This document shows, piece by piece, positions 17,473 through 26,840 of a stretch of DNA of 64,000 nt. The position numbers and the translations under genes are program-made. Origin of the DNA: Lolliginicoccus lacisalsi (GTDB lineage: Bacteria; Actinomycetota; Actinomycetes; Mycobacteriales; Mycobacteriaceae); NCBI RefSeq assembly GCF_014841105.1, contig NZ_JACYWE010000007.1:25317-89316 (forward strand), given 5' to 3'. The notes under the pieces are model-generated. The model did no database searches and had not been told where the DNA came from. It saw nothing but the letters and a program-made list of their open reading frames with translations. Numbering within the stretch: the first letter of the stretch is position 1; every line of letters starts with the position of its first letter.

Positions 17473-17574
17473 GCGCGCTTCCCGGGCCCCGTGGCATCGC
17501 CTCCCTCGCCGGGAGCACGCCGCGGGGCCCGCACGCTTTCGTGGGGAGGGTCGCCTCTGGTTGGATGGCTACCC

Positions 17575-18816
17575 GTGCCCCACAACCAGCAGCAACCCTT
17601 CGACGTCCACGCCACCCTCGACGGACGACTCGGCCGCACCGGGACCATCCACACCCCCCACGGCACCATCGAGACACCCGCGTTCATCCCCGTGGGAACC
17701 AAGGCGACCGTCAAGGCGCTCCTGCCCGAGACCGTGCAGAGCCTCGGCGCCCAGGCCGTGCTTGCCAACGCCTACCACCTCTACCTCCAGCCCGGCTCCG
17801 ACATCATCGACGAGGCTGGCGGGCTCGGCCGCTTCATGAACTGGCCGGGCCCCACCTTCACCGACAGCGGCGGATTCCAGGTCCTCTCCATGGGATCGGG
17901 CTTCCGCAAGATCCTCGCCATGGAACTCGGGAAGGCCCGCCCCGAGGACATCCGCGCCCACCAGCGCGACCGCCTCGCCCACGTCGACGACGACGGCGTC
18001 AACTTCAAGTCCCACATCAACGGCTCGCAGCACCGCTTCGCCCCCGAGGTGTCGCTGCGCATCCAGCACGAGATCGGCGCCGACATCATGTTCGCCTTCG
18101 ACGAGCTCACCACCCTCGTCGACACCCGCGACTACCAGGTCGAATCCGTCGAGCGCACCCGCCTGTGGGCGCAGCGCAGCCTCGATGAGCATGAGCGCCA
18201 GACCGAAGCACGCACCCACCGCCCCTACCAGGCACTCTTTGGTGTCGTCCAGGGAGCCCAGTACGAGGACCTGCGCCGGGAAGCGGCCCGCGGCCTCGCC
18301 AAGCTCCGCTCCTACGCCGGCCGACCCTTCGACGGGTACGGCATCGGCGGGGCGCTGGAGAAGCACAACCTCGGCACCATCGTCCGCTGGGTCAACGAGG
18401 AGCTGCCCTTCGAGACCCCCAAGCACATGCTCGGCATCAGCGAGCCCGACGACCTCTTCACCGCCATCGAGAACGGCGCCGACACCTTCGACTGCGTCTC
18501 GCCGTCCCGCGTCGCCCGCAACGCCGCCATCTACCTGCCCACCGGCCGCGTGAACATGGACAAGGCACGATTCAAGCGGGACTTCACGCCCATCGACGAC
18601 ACCTGCGACTGCTACACCTGCGGCCACTACACGCGCGCCTACCTGCACCACCTGTACAAGTCGAAGGAATTCCTCGCCTCTACACTCGCGACCATCCACA
18701 ACGAGCGGTTCATCATCCGCCTTGTTGATCAGATCCGCGACAGCATCAACGGCGGCTACTTCGCGGACCTGCGCGCGGACGTGCTCGGTCGCTACTACGC
18801 GCCGCGCGAGGGATAG
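17575..18816 (+). CDS. tgt: Queuine tRNA-ribosyltransferase
   Basis: Exchanges G34 for queuine or preQ1 in GUN-anticodon tRNAs. The 413-residue protein (GTG 17575 chosen because family homology starts right behind it) has the nucleophile/acid pair D97 in TFTDSGGFQV and D306 in TFDCVSPSR, and the zinc site C344-x-C346-x2-C349 in CDCYTCGHYTRAYLHH. MLGISEPDDLF is also conserved. No preQ0/preQ1 synthesis genes are in the window, but a precursor transporter (19390) and gluQ (20811) are close, so salvaged base is the likely substrate. An upstream frame to 17491 exists but lacks homology. Confidence 0.93.
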   Translation: MPHNQQQPFDVHATLDGRLGRTGTIHTPHGTIETPAFIPVGTKATVKALLPETVQSLGAQAVLANAYHLYLQPGSDIIDEAGGLGRFMNWPGPTFTDSGGFQVLSMGSGFRKILAMELGKARPEDIRAHQRDRLAHVDDDGVNFKSHINGSQHRFAPEVSLRIQHEIGADIMFAFDELTTLVDTRDYQVESVERTRLWAQRSLDEHERQTEARTHRPYQALFGVVQGAQYEDLRREAARGLAKLRSYAGRPFDGYGIGGALEKHNLGTIVRWVNEELPFETPKHMLGISEPDDLFTAIENGADTFDCVSPSRVARNAAIYLPTGRVNMDKARFKRDFTPIDDTCDCYTCGHYTRAYLHHLYKSKEFLASTLATIHNERFIIRLVDQIRDSINGGYFADLRADVLGRYYAPREG

Positions 18817-19098
18817 GGGCTAGCTGGCCGGGGTCGGCGGCGGGTGGCCCAGGTGGCCCCGGTTGTGTGCGGTCTTGCACCCTCGAACGGCCGCGAAAAG
18901 GGACAAAAGCTAACACTTCCGAGGCTGGACCGCGGCCGGGCGGAGGCTAGCTTGGCCGGTCGTGGTGGCAGCCGCCGACTCCGCCCGGGCAGACGCACCG
19001 GAAGTAGCGCGCGGACCCCGGATTTTTCTATCGCGTTTGAGGGTTGCGGGTGCGTTTGCGGCGAGGACTAGCAGCGTACGGGCGCGGAGCGGGCCAGA
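18817..19098. other. Convergent intergenic region with hairpins and a half palindrome element
   Basis: Contains the inverted repeat CCGGGCGGAG (18936) / CTCCGCCCGG (18979) and, at 19026-19039, TTCTATCGCGTTTG. The latter is one arm of the 50-bp palindrome family found at 29265, 48538 and 60914, followed like them by a GTGC(G/T)TTTGC(G/C)GCGAG tail. No gene seen. Confidence 0.7.
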
Positions 19099-19371
19099 CT
19101 AGCGCCGCAGCTGCCTTTGCGGGGCGAGCTGGTTGGTGCGCCACTTCAGGAACGACCACATCGCGAGGCCGGAGAGCACGGAGCCCGCCGAGAGGAACGA
19201 GCCGACCGACAGGATCGACCCGAACGATGCCGCGGAGCCGATAGACAGCGCCGAGCCCGTCGATCCGATGGATAGCACCGAGCCCGAGGATGCGATGGAG
19301 AGGACGGAGCCCGTCGAGGCGATCGACAGCACCGATCCCTCCGAAGCGATGGATGCGCGCGATGCCCCCAT
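19099..19371 (-). CDS. Small Gly/Ser/Ile nonapeptide-repeat protein
   Basis: 90 residues, ATG 19371 with GGAAGGGC 6 nt upstream, 18 bp behind the yhhQ stop. After a short start (MGASRASIASE) the unit GSVLSIAST repeats about every nine residues (GSVLSIAST, GSVLSIASS, GSVLSIGST, GSALSIGSA), then loosens (GSILSVGSF, GSVLSGLAM), ending in a tryptophan-containing hydrophobic patch (MWSFLKW) and a basic tail. The strict alternation of small/serine and aliphatic residues suggests stacked beta-strands, as in a beta-solenoid or amyloid-like assembly, perhaps membrane-attached through the C-terminal patch. No known family recognised with confidence. The good ribosome-binding site and tight linkage argue that it is expressed. 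Confidence 0.75.
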   Translation of the reverse strand: MGASRASIASEGSVLSIASTGSVLSIASSGSVLSIGSTGSALSIGSAASFGSILSVGSFLSAGSVLSGLAMWSFLKWRTNQLAPQRQLRR

Positions 19372-19389
19372 GATGTGCCCTTCCGTGGT

Positions 19390-20127
19390 CTAGGCCTGCT
19401 CGGGAATAGCGTAAGTGGGCTCGCGCTTCTTCACCTGGGCAACGACCTGATAGGTCACCGGCAGCAGGAGGGCCTCCACCGCGGTCTTGTACACGAATCC
19501 GAAGAACAGGTAGTTGAGGAAGTCGTCCATCGTGCTGATGCCGATGGCCGTGGCAGCGATCGCGCAGAAGATCAGGGTGTCGGTGAACTGCCCGACCACC
19601 GAGGAGCCCATCAAGCGCGCCCACAGGTGCCGCTCCTTGGTGCGCTCCTTGATGCGCACGAGCACATACGAGTTGAACAGCTGCCCGAGGAGGAAGGCGG
19701 TGAGGCTCGCCACCAGGATCTGCGGATACACGCCAACCACGGCCTCGAGCGATTCCTGCCCCTCGTAGAAGCTCGCCGGGGGCAGCAGCGTGACGATCCA
19801 GAACGACACGGCCGCGAGGATCGCTACCCCGAAGCCGATGAGGATGGCGCGGCGCGCGGCCCGGAAGCCGTAGACCTCCGCGAGCACGTCACCGAGCACG
19901 TAGGCGAGGGGGATGAGGAAGAACCCGCCATCGGTGATGATCGAGAAGTCGCCCACGATGGGGCCGAACTCGACACCCTTGGTGGCGGCGATGTTCGCCA
20001 TGAACAGCAGGGACGCGAACACCGCGACGATCGTGGCATACAGTCCGCTGCTCGCCCGCGCGAAAACGGCGGGACCGGGCTGTTCGGCGGTCAAGCTTGC
20101 GTGAGGCATCCGGGTATCCAACCACAC
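19390..20127 (-). CDS. yhhQ: Queuosine precursor transporter (YhhQ/VUT family)
   Basis: About 239-245 residues (GTG 20127 or ATG 20109) with six hydrophobic helices. Family motifs: LLFMANIAATKGVEF, GFFLIPLAYVLGDVLAEVYGF and SSVVGQFTDTLIFCAIA. In E. coli YhhQ imports preQ0/preQ1. Co-location with tgt and gluQ supports the same role here. It starts 3 bp after the RDD gene and is followed closely by the nonapeptide-repeat gene. Confidence 0.85.
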   Translation of the reverse strand: MWLDTRMPHASLTAEQPGPAVFARASSGLYATIVAVFASLLFMANIAATKGVEFGPIVGDFSIITDGGFFLIPLAYVLGDVLAEVYGFRAARRAILIGFGVAILAAVSFWIVTLLPPASFYEGQESLEAVVGVYPQILVASLTAFLLGQLFNSYVLVRIKERTKERHLWARLMGSSVVGQFTDTLIFCAIAATAIGISTMDDFLNYLFFGFVYKTAVEALLLPVTYQVVAQVKKREPTYAIPEQA

Positions 20128-20130
20128 ATC

Positions 20131-20706
20131 TCAGGCACGGACCACTTGGGTGCCGTCCGCGATCTCGTCATGCCTGCCCTGCCCGCGCGGGCTCCGCGCG
20201 ATGCTCAGCGCGATGGAGGCCACCGCGGCGAGGGTCACGAGCGCGGCGAGGAACGTCACCGCGAGGAAAGGCATCATCACCAGGGATTGCAGGATGTAGA
20301 ACGAGTTGCGGCGGAAAGCCTCGCTGCGCGTGGGGAATTGCCCGGTGGGGCCGTACACGCGCAGCCGCATGATGCGCTTGCCGAACGTCTGCCCGCTCTC
20401 GGACTCGAGGATCACCGAGTAGGCAATCAGGGTGACGCCGTAGATCAGGGCTCCGAGGAAGCCTCCGAACGCGCCGAACCCCTCGCCGAGAACCCGGTAC
20501 ACGACGACCGCGGGGATGCCGACGATCAATCCGTCGATGACGCGGGCGATCGCGCGGGGCACGAGGTCGGCCGGCTCATGCCCGGAGGGCAAGTACGAGG
20601 CGTCGGCGCCGTACGCGGCGTGCGGATCGAAGGCACGTGGATTGTGTCCCTCGCCCGCCGGGGACTGGCGGCCGTCGCGGCGTGGTTTTTTCTTCCCTTG
20701 GCTCAT
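20131..20706 (-). CDS. RDD-family membrane protein
   Basis: 191 residues: a hydrophilic basic/proline-rich N-terminus of about 48 residues, then the RDD-type opening PRAIARVIDGLIVGIPAVVVY, a second helix pair (FGGFLGALIYGVTLIAYSVILE) with the conserved SGQTFGKRIMRLRV loop and a final helix region (VMMPFLAVTFLAALVTLAAVA). RDD proteins are small membrane proteins of mostly unknown role, some linked to ion transport. Part of the same-strand run gluQ-RDD-yhhQ-repeat protein. Confidence 0.85.
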   Translation of the reverse strand: MSQGKKKPRRDGRQSPAGEGHNPRAFDPHAAYGADASYLPSGHEPADLVPRAIARVIDGLIVGIPAVVVYRVLGEGFGAFGGFLGALIYGVTLIAYSVILESESGQTFGKRIMRLRVYGPTGQFPTRSEAFRRNSFYILQSLVMMPFLAVTFLAALVTLAAVASIALSIARSPRGQGRHDEIADGTQVVRA

Positions 20707-20810
20707 CGGCTCGATCCTGGCTCATCGCGGCGTGGCGGTTGCTTCGTGACGAGACAACAGTACGGCACACCCCGCGCACCCTGCATGTTCGCCACCTGCA
20801 CGGCGCACGG

Positions 20811-21728
20811 TCAGGACAGCGGCCCGGGCAGGTACGTCCACGGCTCGTGGGGGAGGAGCGCCGGATCGAAGCCGCCGAGCAGGTCCTGCGGCGTGATCTC
20901 CTCCTTGTTGCTCAGCCCGAGCGATCGGGCCAGCAGCGCCACGAGCCGAGCGGGGCCAGCATCGATCTCGCGCATCGTCACCGCCCCGTCGCGCTTGGCC
21001 AGGCGCTTGCCGCTGGGGCCGAGCACCAGGGGCACATGCGCGTACCGCGGCGGCTCGTGGCCGAGCAGGGATGCGAGGTATGCCTGGCGCGGGGCGGAAC
21101 TGAGCAGATCATCACCGCGGACCACCTGGTCCACCTCGGTGGCGAGATCATCGACCACGCAAACGAAGTTGTAGGCGAACGTGCCGTCGCCGCGCTGGAT
21201 CACGAAGTCATCGACCACGCCGGTGTAGCGGCCGTGCAGCGCATCGCTGACCGTGCAATGCGTCGCGCTCGTCCGCAGCCGCACCGCAGGGGGCCGTCCG
21301 GTCGCCCGGCGCTCGGCACGCTGCTGCTCGGTCAGGTCGCGGCAGGTTCCCGGATACGAGCCTGGTGGCGCGTGCGGAGCCGATGCGGCGGCGTGGATCT
21401 CGCGGCGCGTGCAGAAGCACTCGAACGTCAAGCCCGCATCGAGCAGCTTGCCCAGCTCGGCCTGGTACGTCTCCTGCCGGTGCGACTGGTAGAGCACCGG
21501 GCCGTCCCAGTCGATGCCGAGCGCGGCGAGGTCGGTGAGCTGCCGCTGCGCCGACGCGGGATCCACTCGATCATCGAGGTCCTCCATGCGCATCAGGAAC
21601 GCGCGATCGCTCGACCGGGCGAACAACCATGCCAGCAGCGCCGTGCGGAGGTTGCCGAGGTGCAGGTCGCCCGTGGGGCTCGGCGCGTACCGCCCGGCCC
21701 CGGTCGCGGGAACGAGCGGGATCAACAC
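20811..21728 (-). CDS. gluQ: Glutamyl-Q tRNA(Asp) synthetase
   Basis: 305 residues, a GluRS catalytic core without the anticodon-binding half, which is the hallmark of GluQRS. HIGH-type motif APSPTGDLHLGNLRT at the N-terminus, zinc ligands in CFCTRREIH and YPGTCR, and a degenerate KMSKS (KRLAKRDGAV). It activates glutamate and attaches it to queuosine-34 of tRNA-Asp. That reaction needs queuosine in the cell and so agrees with tgt and yhhQ nearby. Starts 28 bp after the flavoprotein gene upstream. Confidence 0.92.
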   Translation of the reverse strand: MLIPLVPATGAGRYAPSPTGDLHLGNLRTALLAWLFARSSDRAFLMRMEDLDDRVDPASAQRQLTDLAALGIDWDGPVLYQSHRQETYQAELGKLLDAGLTFECFCTRREIHAAASAPHAPPGSYPGTCRDLTEQQRAERRATGRPPAVRLRTSATHCTVSDALHGRYTGVVDDFVIQRGDGTFAYNFVCVVDDLATEVDQVVRGDDLLSSAPRQAYLASLLGHEPPRYAHVPLVLGPSGKRLAKRDGAVTMREIDAGPARLVALLARSLGLSNKEEITPQDLLGGFDPALLPHEPWTYLPGPLS

Positions 21729-21756
21729 CTAGCCGATGCTACCGGCGCGCCCTCGC

Positions 21757-22887
21757 TCAGCAGGCGCACGTGGTGTCGCAGCAGCTCACGTCCTCCACCC
21801 ACATGCCGGAGGTCTTCCACGCCTTCAGCGCGCTCGTGTCCATGCCGAGCCGCGTGCCGACCGTGTGCGCGACATGCGCGAAGCGCTGCCGGAACTTGTA
21901 CACGAAGCACAGGTGCAGGCGCGCGTGCCGCACGGCGGGACCCGCGAGGAACAATCCCGGCGTGATGGTGGATTCATCATCGCCAGTCAGTGCTGGCCAC
22001 CCGTCGGCGCGGCTGTCGAAGAGATGCTCGACGGGGCCGAGGTGCGGGCGATAGCCGGTCGCGAGGATCGGTCGCGCCGCCGACGAGAGCGTGGTGCCGT
22101 CGCTCGCTGTCACCACGTAGCCGCCGTCGTGCTCGGCAATGGCATCCGCCGCCACGCCGCCGCGCAGCTCGAGGCGGCCCGTGGCGCGGGCCTCGCGCAG
22201 CCGCACCTGGGTGCGGGGCGAGAGCGTGACCGAGGGGTCCGAGCTCGCCCGCTCCCACGGCGTCTCGGGATCAAGAACTGTCACGTGGTTGCCCCGCGCT
22301 GCCAGCGTGCAAGCGATATCGATGCCGGACTCGTAGCCGCCGATGACGATCACGGGCTCCTGCTCCCGGGGAGCCCAGGCGGCCGCGTCACTGCTGTGGA
22401 CCGCCAGACCAGCGCCAGGGATCGGGGGGATCGAGGGACGCGCGAACTCGCCACCTGCCCACACGATCGTGCGGGCGGTGAGCACGCCCCGCGAGGGCGT
22501 CACCTCGAACTGCTCATCATCGGTGGGGGTGACCTGCTCGACCGCGGTGTGCTCCACGACGGGCACCTCGTAGTGCTCGGTGAGCTTTTGCAGGTAGTGG
22601 GCGTACTCCCGGCCCGACGGATAGTCGGTCTGCAGCAGCAACGCGGGGGAGGTGCGGGGGTGGATCGCATTGAGATCGATGGCGCCGAACGCGTTGCCGG
22701 TGAACGACGGCGTGAGGAGGCTCATCGCATCGGGCCACTGCTCGAAGGTGTGCCCGATGGTGGCTTGCTCGAGGATGCCGTAGGTGATGCCATCGACGGC
22801 TTGCAGGGCGAGCGCGGTGCCCAGGCCAGCGGGCCCCGCCCCGATCACGAGGGCATCAACGGTGGGGGACAGGCTCGGGTTGCTCAT
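21757..22887 (-). CDS. FAD/NAD(P)-binding oxidoreductase with C-terminal cysteine cluster
   Basis: 376 residues related to flavin-binding monooxygenases and thioredoxin reductase-like proteins. FAD site VIGAGPAGLG (residues 12-21), NAD(P) site VIVIGGYESGIDIA mid-protein, ATGYRPH and the GLFLAGPAVRH segment. The protein ends in CCDTTCAC, four cysteines in eight residues, a plausible metal or metalloid ligand or redox relay. ATG 22887 has AAGGAG 8 nt upstream and overlaps the permease gene by 32 bp, so both are coupled. With an Acr3-like permease this resembles arsenic gene clusters with a flavoprotein, but no arsR or arsC is present, so the substrate is open. Confidence 0.8.
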   Translation of the reverse strand: MSNPSLSPTVDALVIGAGPAGLGTALALQAVDGITYGILEQATIGHTFEQWPDAMSLLTPSFTGNAFGAIDLNAIHPRTSPALLLQTDYPSGREYAHYLQKLTEHYEVPVVEHTAVEQVTPTDDEQFEVTPSRGVLTARTIVWAGGEFARPSIPPIPGAGLAVHSSDAAAWAPREQEPVIVIGGYESGIDIACTLAARGNHVTVLDPETPWERASSDPSVTLSPRTQVRLREARATGRLELRGGVAADAIAEHDGGYVVTASDGTTLSSAARPILATGYRPHLGPVEHLFDSRADGWPALTGDDESTITPGLFLAGPAVRHARLHLCFVYKFRQRFAHVAHTVGTRLGMDTSALKAWKTSGMWVEDVSCCDTTCAC

Positions 22888-23887
22888 GGGTGCTCCTTGA
22901 GGCAGGCGTGCGTGGTTGCTCGCGGAGGACGTGCGCGAGCAGGGAGAGGTGCGGGAACTCGATCAGCATCGCCAGCACGATCGTTGCGTGCAGCACGGGC
23001 TGGTCCGGGAACGCCACGATGCTCATGGCGAGCATCATCGGCGCATTGCGGGCAGCAGTGGTCATCGTGAGGGCGACGCGGTCCGGGCGGGGCAGTCGCA
23101 GCCGGAAAGCCGTCGCGGTGGCGATTCCCAGGGAGCCCGCGAGGAACAGCACGGTCGTCGCGAGAACGGGCAGCACCAGCGTGGCATGGTCCGCGAAGAC
23201 GGGGGCGTTGCTCGCGAAGATCTGCAGCACCAGCGCGGCCAGCACCCAGGGCACTGCGGCGTCGGCCAGTCGCGTGGCGCGGGCGGAACCACTGGCGCGG
23301 GGCGGCGTGCGGGCCAGGAGGAAGCGTGCGGCCACCGCCACCGCGATCGGTGCGACGAACCACAGCGCGAGGGTCGAGCCGAGCTCATCGGTGCCCAGCG
23401 TGCCCGCGGTGGTGCCCGCGCCCAGCATCACCACCACGGGGAAGAGCGCGACCTGGCCTATCAGGTTGCCTGGGATCAGGGCCGCTGCCGCAGCGGTATT
23501 GCCGCCCGCGATGCGGGTGAAGGCGAGGAACCAGTCGGTGCAAGGGGCCAGGAAGTACAGCATCAGGCCAAGCATCGCGGCGGGATGGCCGTGCAGGACC
23601 AGCCAGGCGAGGCCGATGCCGAGCGGTGCGATCACAAGGAAGTTCAGCACCAGCGCGACAACGACGAGTCGGCTGCTCGCGAGCGCGGCGCGGACGGCCG
23701 CCAGGTCCAGCGGCAGCAGGATCAGCACGACCAGGGCGAAGAGGGTCACCGTGGTGCTGTGCTCCAGGTGCTCCCCGGCGCCAGGGCCGAGGAACGCGGC
23801 GGCGAGCCCCGCGAGGATGGCGCCCGCTATGAGCAGCGGGGGCGATGCGTGGCGGAGTGGACCGCGGTGTGGCTGGTGAGTGGTCAT
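22856..23887 (-). CDS. Acr3-like / bile acid:sodium symporter-fold permease
   Basis: 343 residues with about ten hydrophobic helices. The segment MLGLMLYFLAPCTDWFLAFTRIAGGN carries the conserved cysteine of Acr3 arsenite permeases (FLAPCT). TTAARNAPMMLAMSIVAFP corresponds to the second half crossover helix. Acr3 proteins export arsenite; other members of the fold move bile acids or pantoate-like anions. The coupled cysteine-tailed flavoprotein and the palindromic promoter suggest a metal(loid)-induced operon. Confidence 0.75.
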   Translation of the reverse strand: MTTHQPHRGPLRHASPPLLIAGAILAGLAAAFLGPGAGEHLEHSTTVTLFALVVLILLPLDLAAVRAALASSRLVVVALVLNFLVIAPLGIGLAWLVLHGHPAAMLGLMLYFLAPCTDWFLAFTRIAGGNTAAAAALIPGNLIGQVALFPVVVMLGAGTTAGTLGTDELGSTLALWFVAPIAVAVAARFLLARTPPRASGSARATRLADAAVPWVLAALVLQIFASNAPVFADHATLVLPVLATTVLFLAGSLGIATATAFRLRLPRPDRVALTMTTAARNAPMMLAMSIVAFPDQPVLHATIVLAMLIEFPHLSLLAHVLREQPRTPASRSTHEQPEPVPHR

Positions 23888-23902
23888 CGTTCCCTCAGAT
23901 CT

Positions 23903-23918
23903 CGGATAACGATAACCG
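23903..23918 (-). promoter_or_regulatory. Candidate operator of the permease-flavoprotein operon
   Basis: CGGATAACGATAACCG is an imperfect palindrome (12 of 16 positions symmetric) in an AT-rich stretch 16 bp upstream of the permease ATG, where a repressor would block transcription. The regulator is not in the window. Confidence 0.45.
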
Positions 23919-23990
23919 TATTCATTTATTGGAGGCGGGGCAAGCGGCTGGGGCCGTCGGTCGCTGGTTGCCCAGCGCCCGGGAGCCTCG

Positions 23991-24050
23991 GGCCTCGGTG
24001 TGCGGCTGGGGTGGCGCGTGGGGCCTCGGCACGCGGCTGGGGTGGCGCGT
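23991..24050. repeat. Tandem repeat, period 31 bp, about two copies
   Basis: Both copies share GCGGCTGGGGTGGCGCGT preceded by GGCCTCGG. They lie in the long gap between the permease promoter and tRNA-Ser(GGA) and abut the palindrome at 24052. Confidence 0.85.
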
Positions 24051-24051
24051 C

Positions 24052-24092
24052 AGTGGAAACTTCTCCCGCTCCAGCCGGGAAAAGTTTCCACT
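24052..24092. repeat. Palindromic element, family B, copy 1
   Basis: Arms of 17 bp (AGTGGAAACTTCTCCCG and its complement with one mismatch) around a 7-nt loop. A second copy is at 48436-48486. Can form a hairpin on either strand. Confidence 0.85.
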
Positions 24093-24202
24093 GGCTAGCT
24101 GCCGAACTGTCTGCGCACCGAAGTGGAGCCGCGACCCTCAGCCACTCGGCCCCGTCGGGATCCGACCGGCCTGAGAGCCAGCAAGGTACCTAGCCCACGA
24201 GA

Positions 24203-24247
24203 AAGGGGCTGCTCGCACCTGCGATAGGTGTGAGCAGCCCCTTCTTG
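24203..24247 (-). terminator. Terminator behind tRNA-Ser(GGA)
   Basis: AAAGGGGCTGCTCGCACCT pairs with AGGTGTGAGCAGCCCCTT (loop GCGAT), directly 3' of the tRNA on the minus strand, followed on that strand by a T-run. Confidence 0.88.
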
Positions 24248-24250
24248 GAG

Positions 24251-24336
24251 CGGAGGATAGGGGATTTGAACCCCTGAGGGCTGTTAACCCAACCCGCGTT
24301 CCAGGCGAGCGCCATAGGCCACTAGGCGAATCCTCC
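24251..24336 (-). tRNA. tRNA-Ser(GGA)
   Basis: Minus strand: acceptor GGAGGAT/ATCCTCC, anticodon GGA in CTGGAAC, class II variable arm, T-loop GGTTCAAATCC. No encoded CCA. Confidence 0.95.
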
Positions 24337-24459
24337 GGGGCCATCATAACCAATCGGTGGGGCCCGAGCGCAAACCGAGCCGGCGGCCGAGGGGCGCGAC
24401 ACGCTTGTGGCACGCGTTCGGGGGAGGGGCGCCTGCACGATCGTCGGCAATGTGGTTAG

Positions 24460-25872
<1,413 letters not shown>

Positions 25873-25954
25873 GCCTCGGCGGCCCGTGTCGCCAGCGAGG
25901 AGCCAAGTGCTCGCCCATCGCTAGCGCGACGTCCAACGCCTTGTGGTGCAGGGG

Positions 25955-26752
25955 CTAGTGCCGTGGCGCGGTGGCCCGGACATACTGGGTAACCCCATGC
26001 ACTTCCCGCTCGATCGCGGCCATGCCACGATCCGCGAGATGCCCCGTTAGCTCGTCGAGGCCGAACATGCGCAGGCCCATAGCGCCCAGGATGCGATCCT
26101 GGCCACCGCGCACCACCGCGTGCCGGGAGGCGCGCGACGCCATCAGGGCAAGCCGCCCGCCTGGCCGGAGCACACGGATCATCTCGTCGATCACCGCGAA
26201 CGGCTCGGGGATCAAGTACAGCGCCGCGTAGCAGGACACCGCGTCGAACGCCCCATCGCGGAAGGGCAGCCGGGTGGCATCGGCGCGGGCATACACCGCA
26301 TTGCCGCGCTCGTTGGTCGCCGCGGCGCGCCGCAGCATCGGTACCGACACATCCACGCCGACCGCGACCCCGGGCCCGGCCACGCCCCCGGTGGAGACGG
26401 CGTCGGCGAAGGCGCTGGTGAAGTTCCCCGGCCCGCACGCCACATCCAGCACAGCATCGCCGGGCGAGAGATCGAGCCACCGGACGGTCTTCGCGCGCTC
26501 CTCGCGGAAATGGCGCAGGTCGAGGCCCATGAACGCCAGCACGCCAGCGGGGCGCCAGATCCGCTCGTAGATCGGCGCGAGCAGCGGGAACTCCATGACC
26601 CACTGCGTCATCGAGCGGCTGGCCACGCCTGGTGGTTCATGCGGCATCAGGTCGGCGTACCCCTCGGTGACCGGGATCGGCTGGCCTGACCAGGCCTCGG
26701 CGAGCAGCGGACCCAGAGCCTGCGCCTGCCGGGATGTTGCGGATCTGTCCAC
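25955..26752 (-). CDS. Class I SAM-dependent methyltransferase
   Basis: 265 residues. SAM motif VLDVACGPGNFTSAFADAV, then VGVDVSVPMLRRA, ADATRLPFRDGAFDAVSCYAALYLI and MIRVLRPGGRLALMA, as in UbiE/menaquinone-type methyltransferases. The N-terminus (about 85 residues) has a short helical lid. The substrate cannot be deduced. Conserved-region genes run the other way; convergent with aspT across 82 bp and divergent from dnaX across 88 bp. Confidence 0.8.
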   Translation of the reverse strand: MDRSATSRQAQALGPLLAEAWSGQPIPVTEGYADLMPHEPPGVASRSMTQWVMEFPLLAPIYERIWRPAGVLAFMGLDLRHFREERAKTVRWLDLSPGDAVLDVACGPGNFTSAFADAVSTGGVAGPGVAVGVDVSVPMLRRAAATNERGNAVYARADATRLPFRDGAFDAVSCYAALYLIPEPFAVIDEMIRVLRPGGRLALMASRASRHAVVRGGQDRILGAMGLRMFGLDELTGHLADRGMAAIEREVHGVTQYVRATAPRH

Positions 26753-26840
26753 GATGACCTCCCTCGGGGCTTATTGTGCGCGCCCGCGCGATCCATGTCG
26801 ACCATCCGGGATAGTCAGTGCGAACCGGTAGGCTTGCCGC

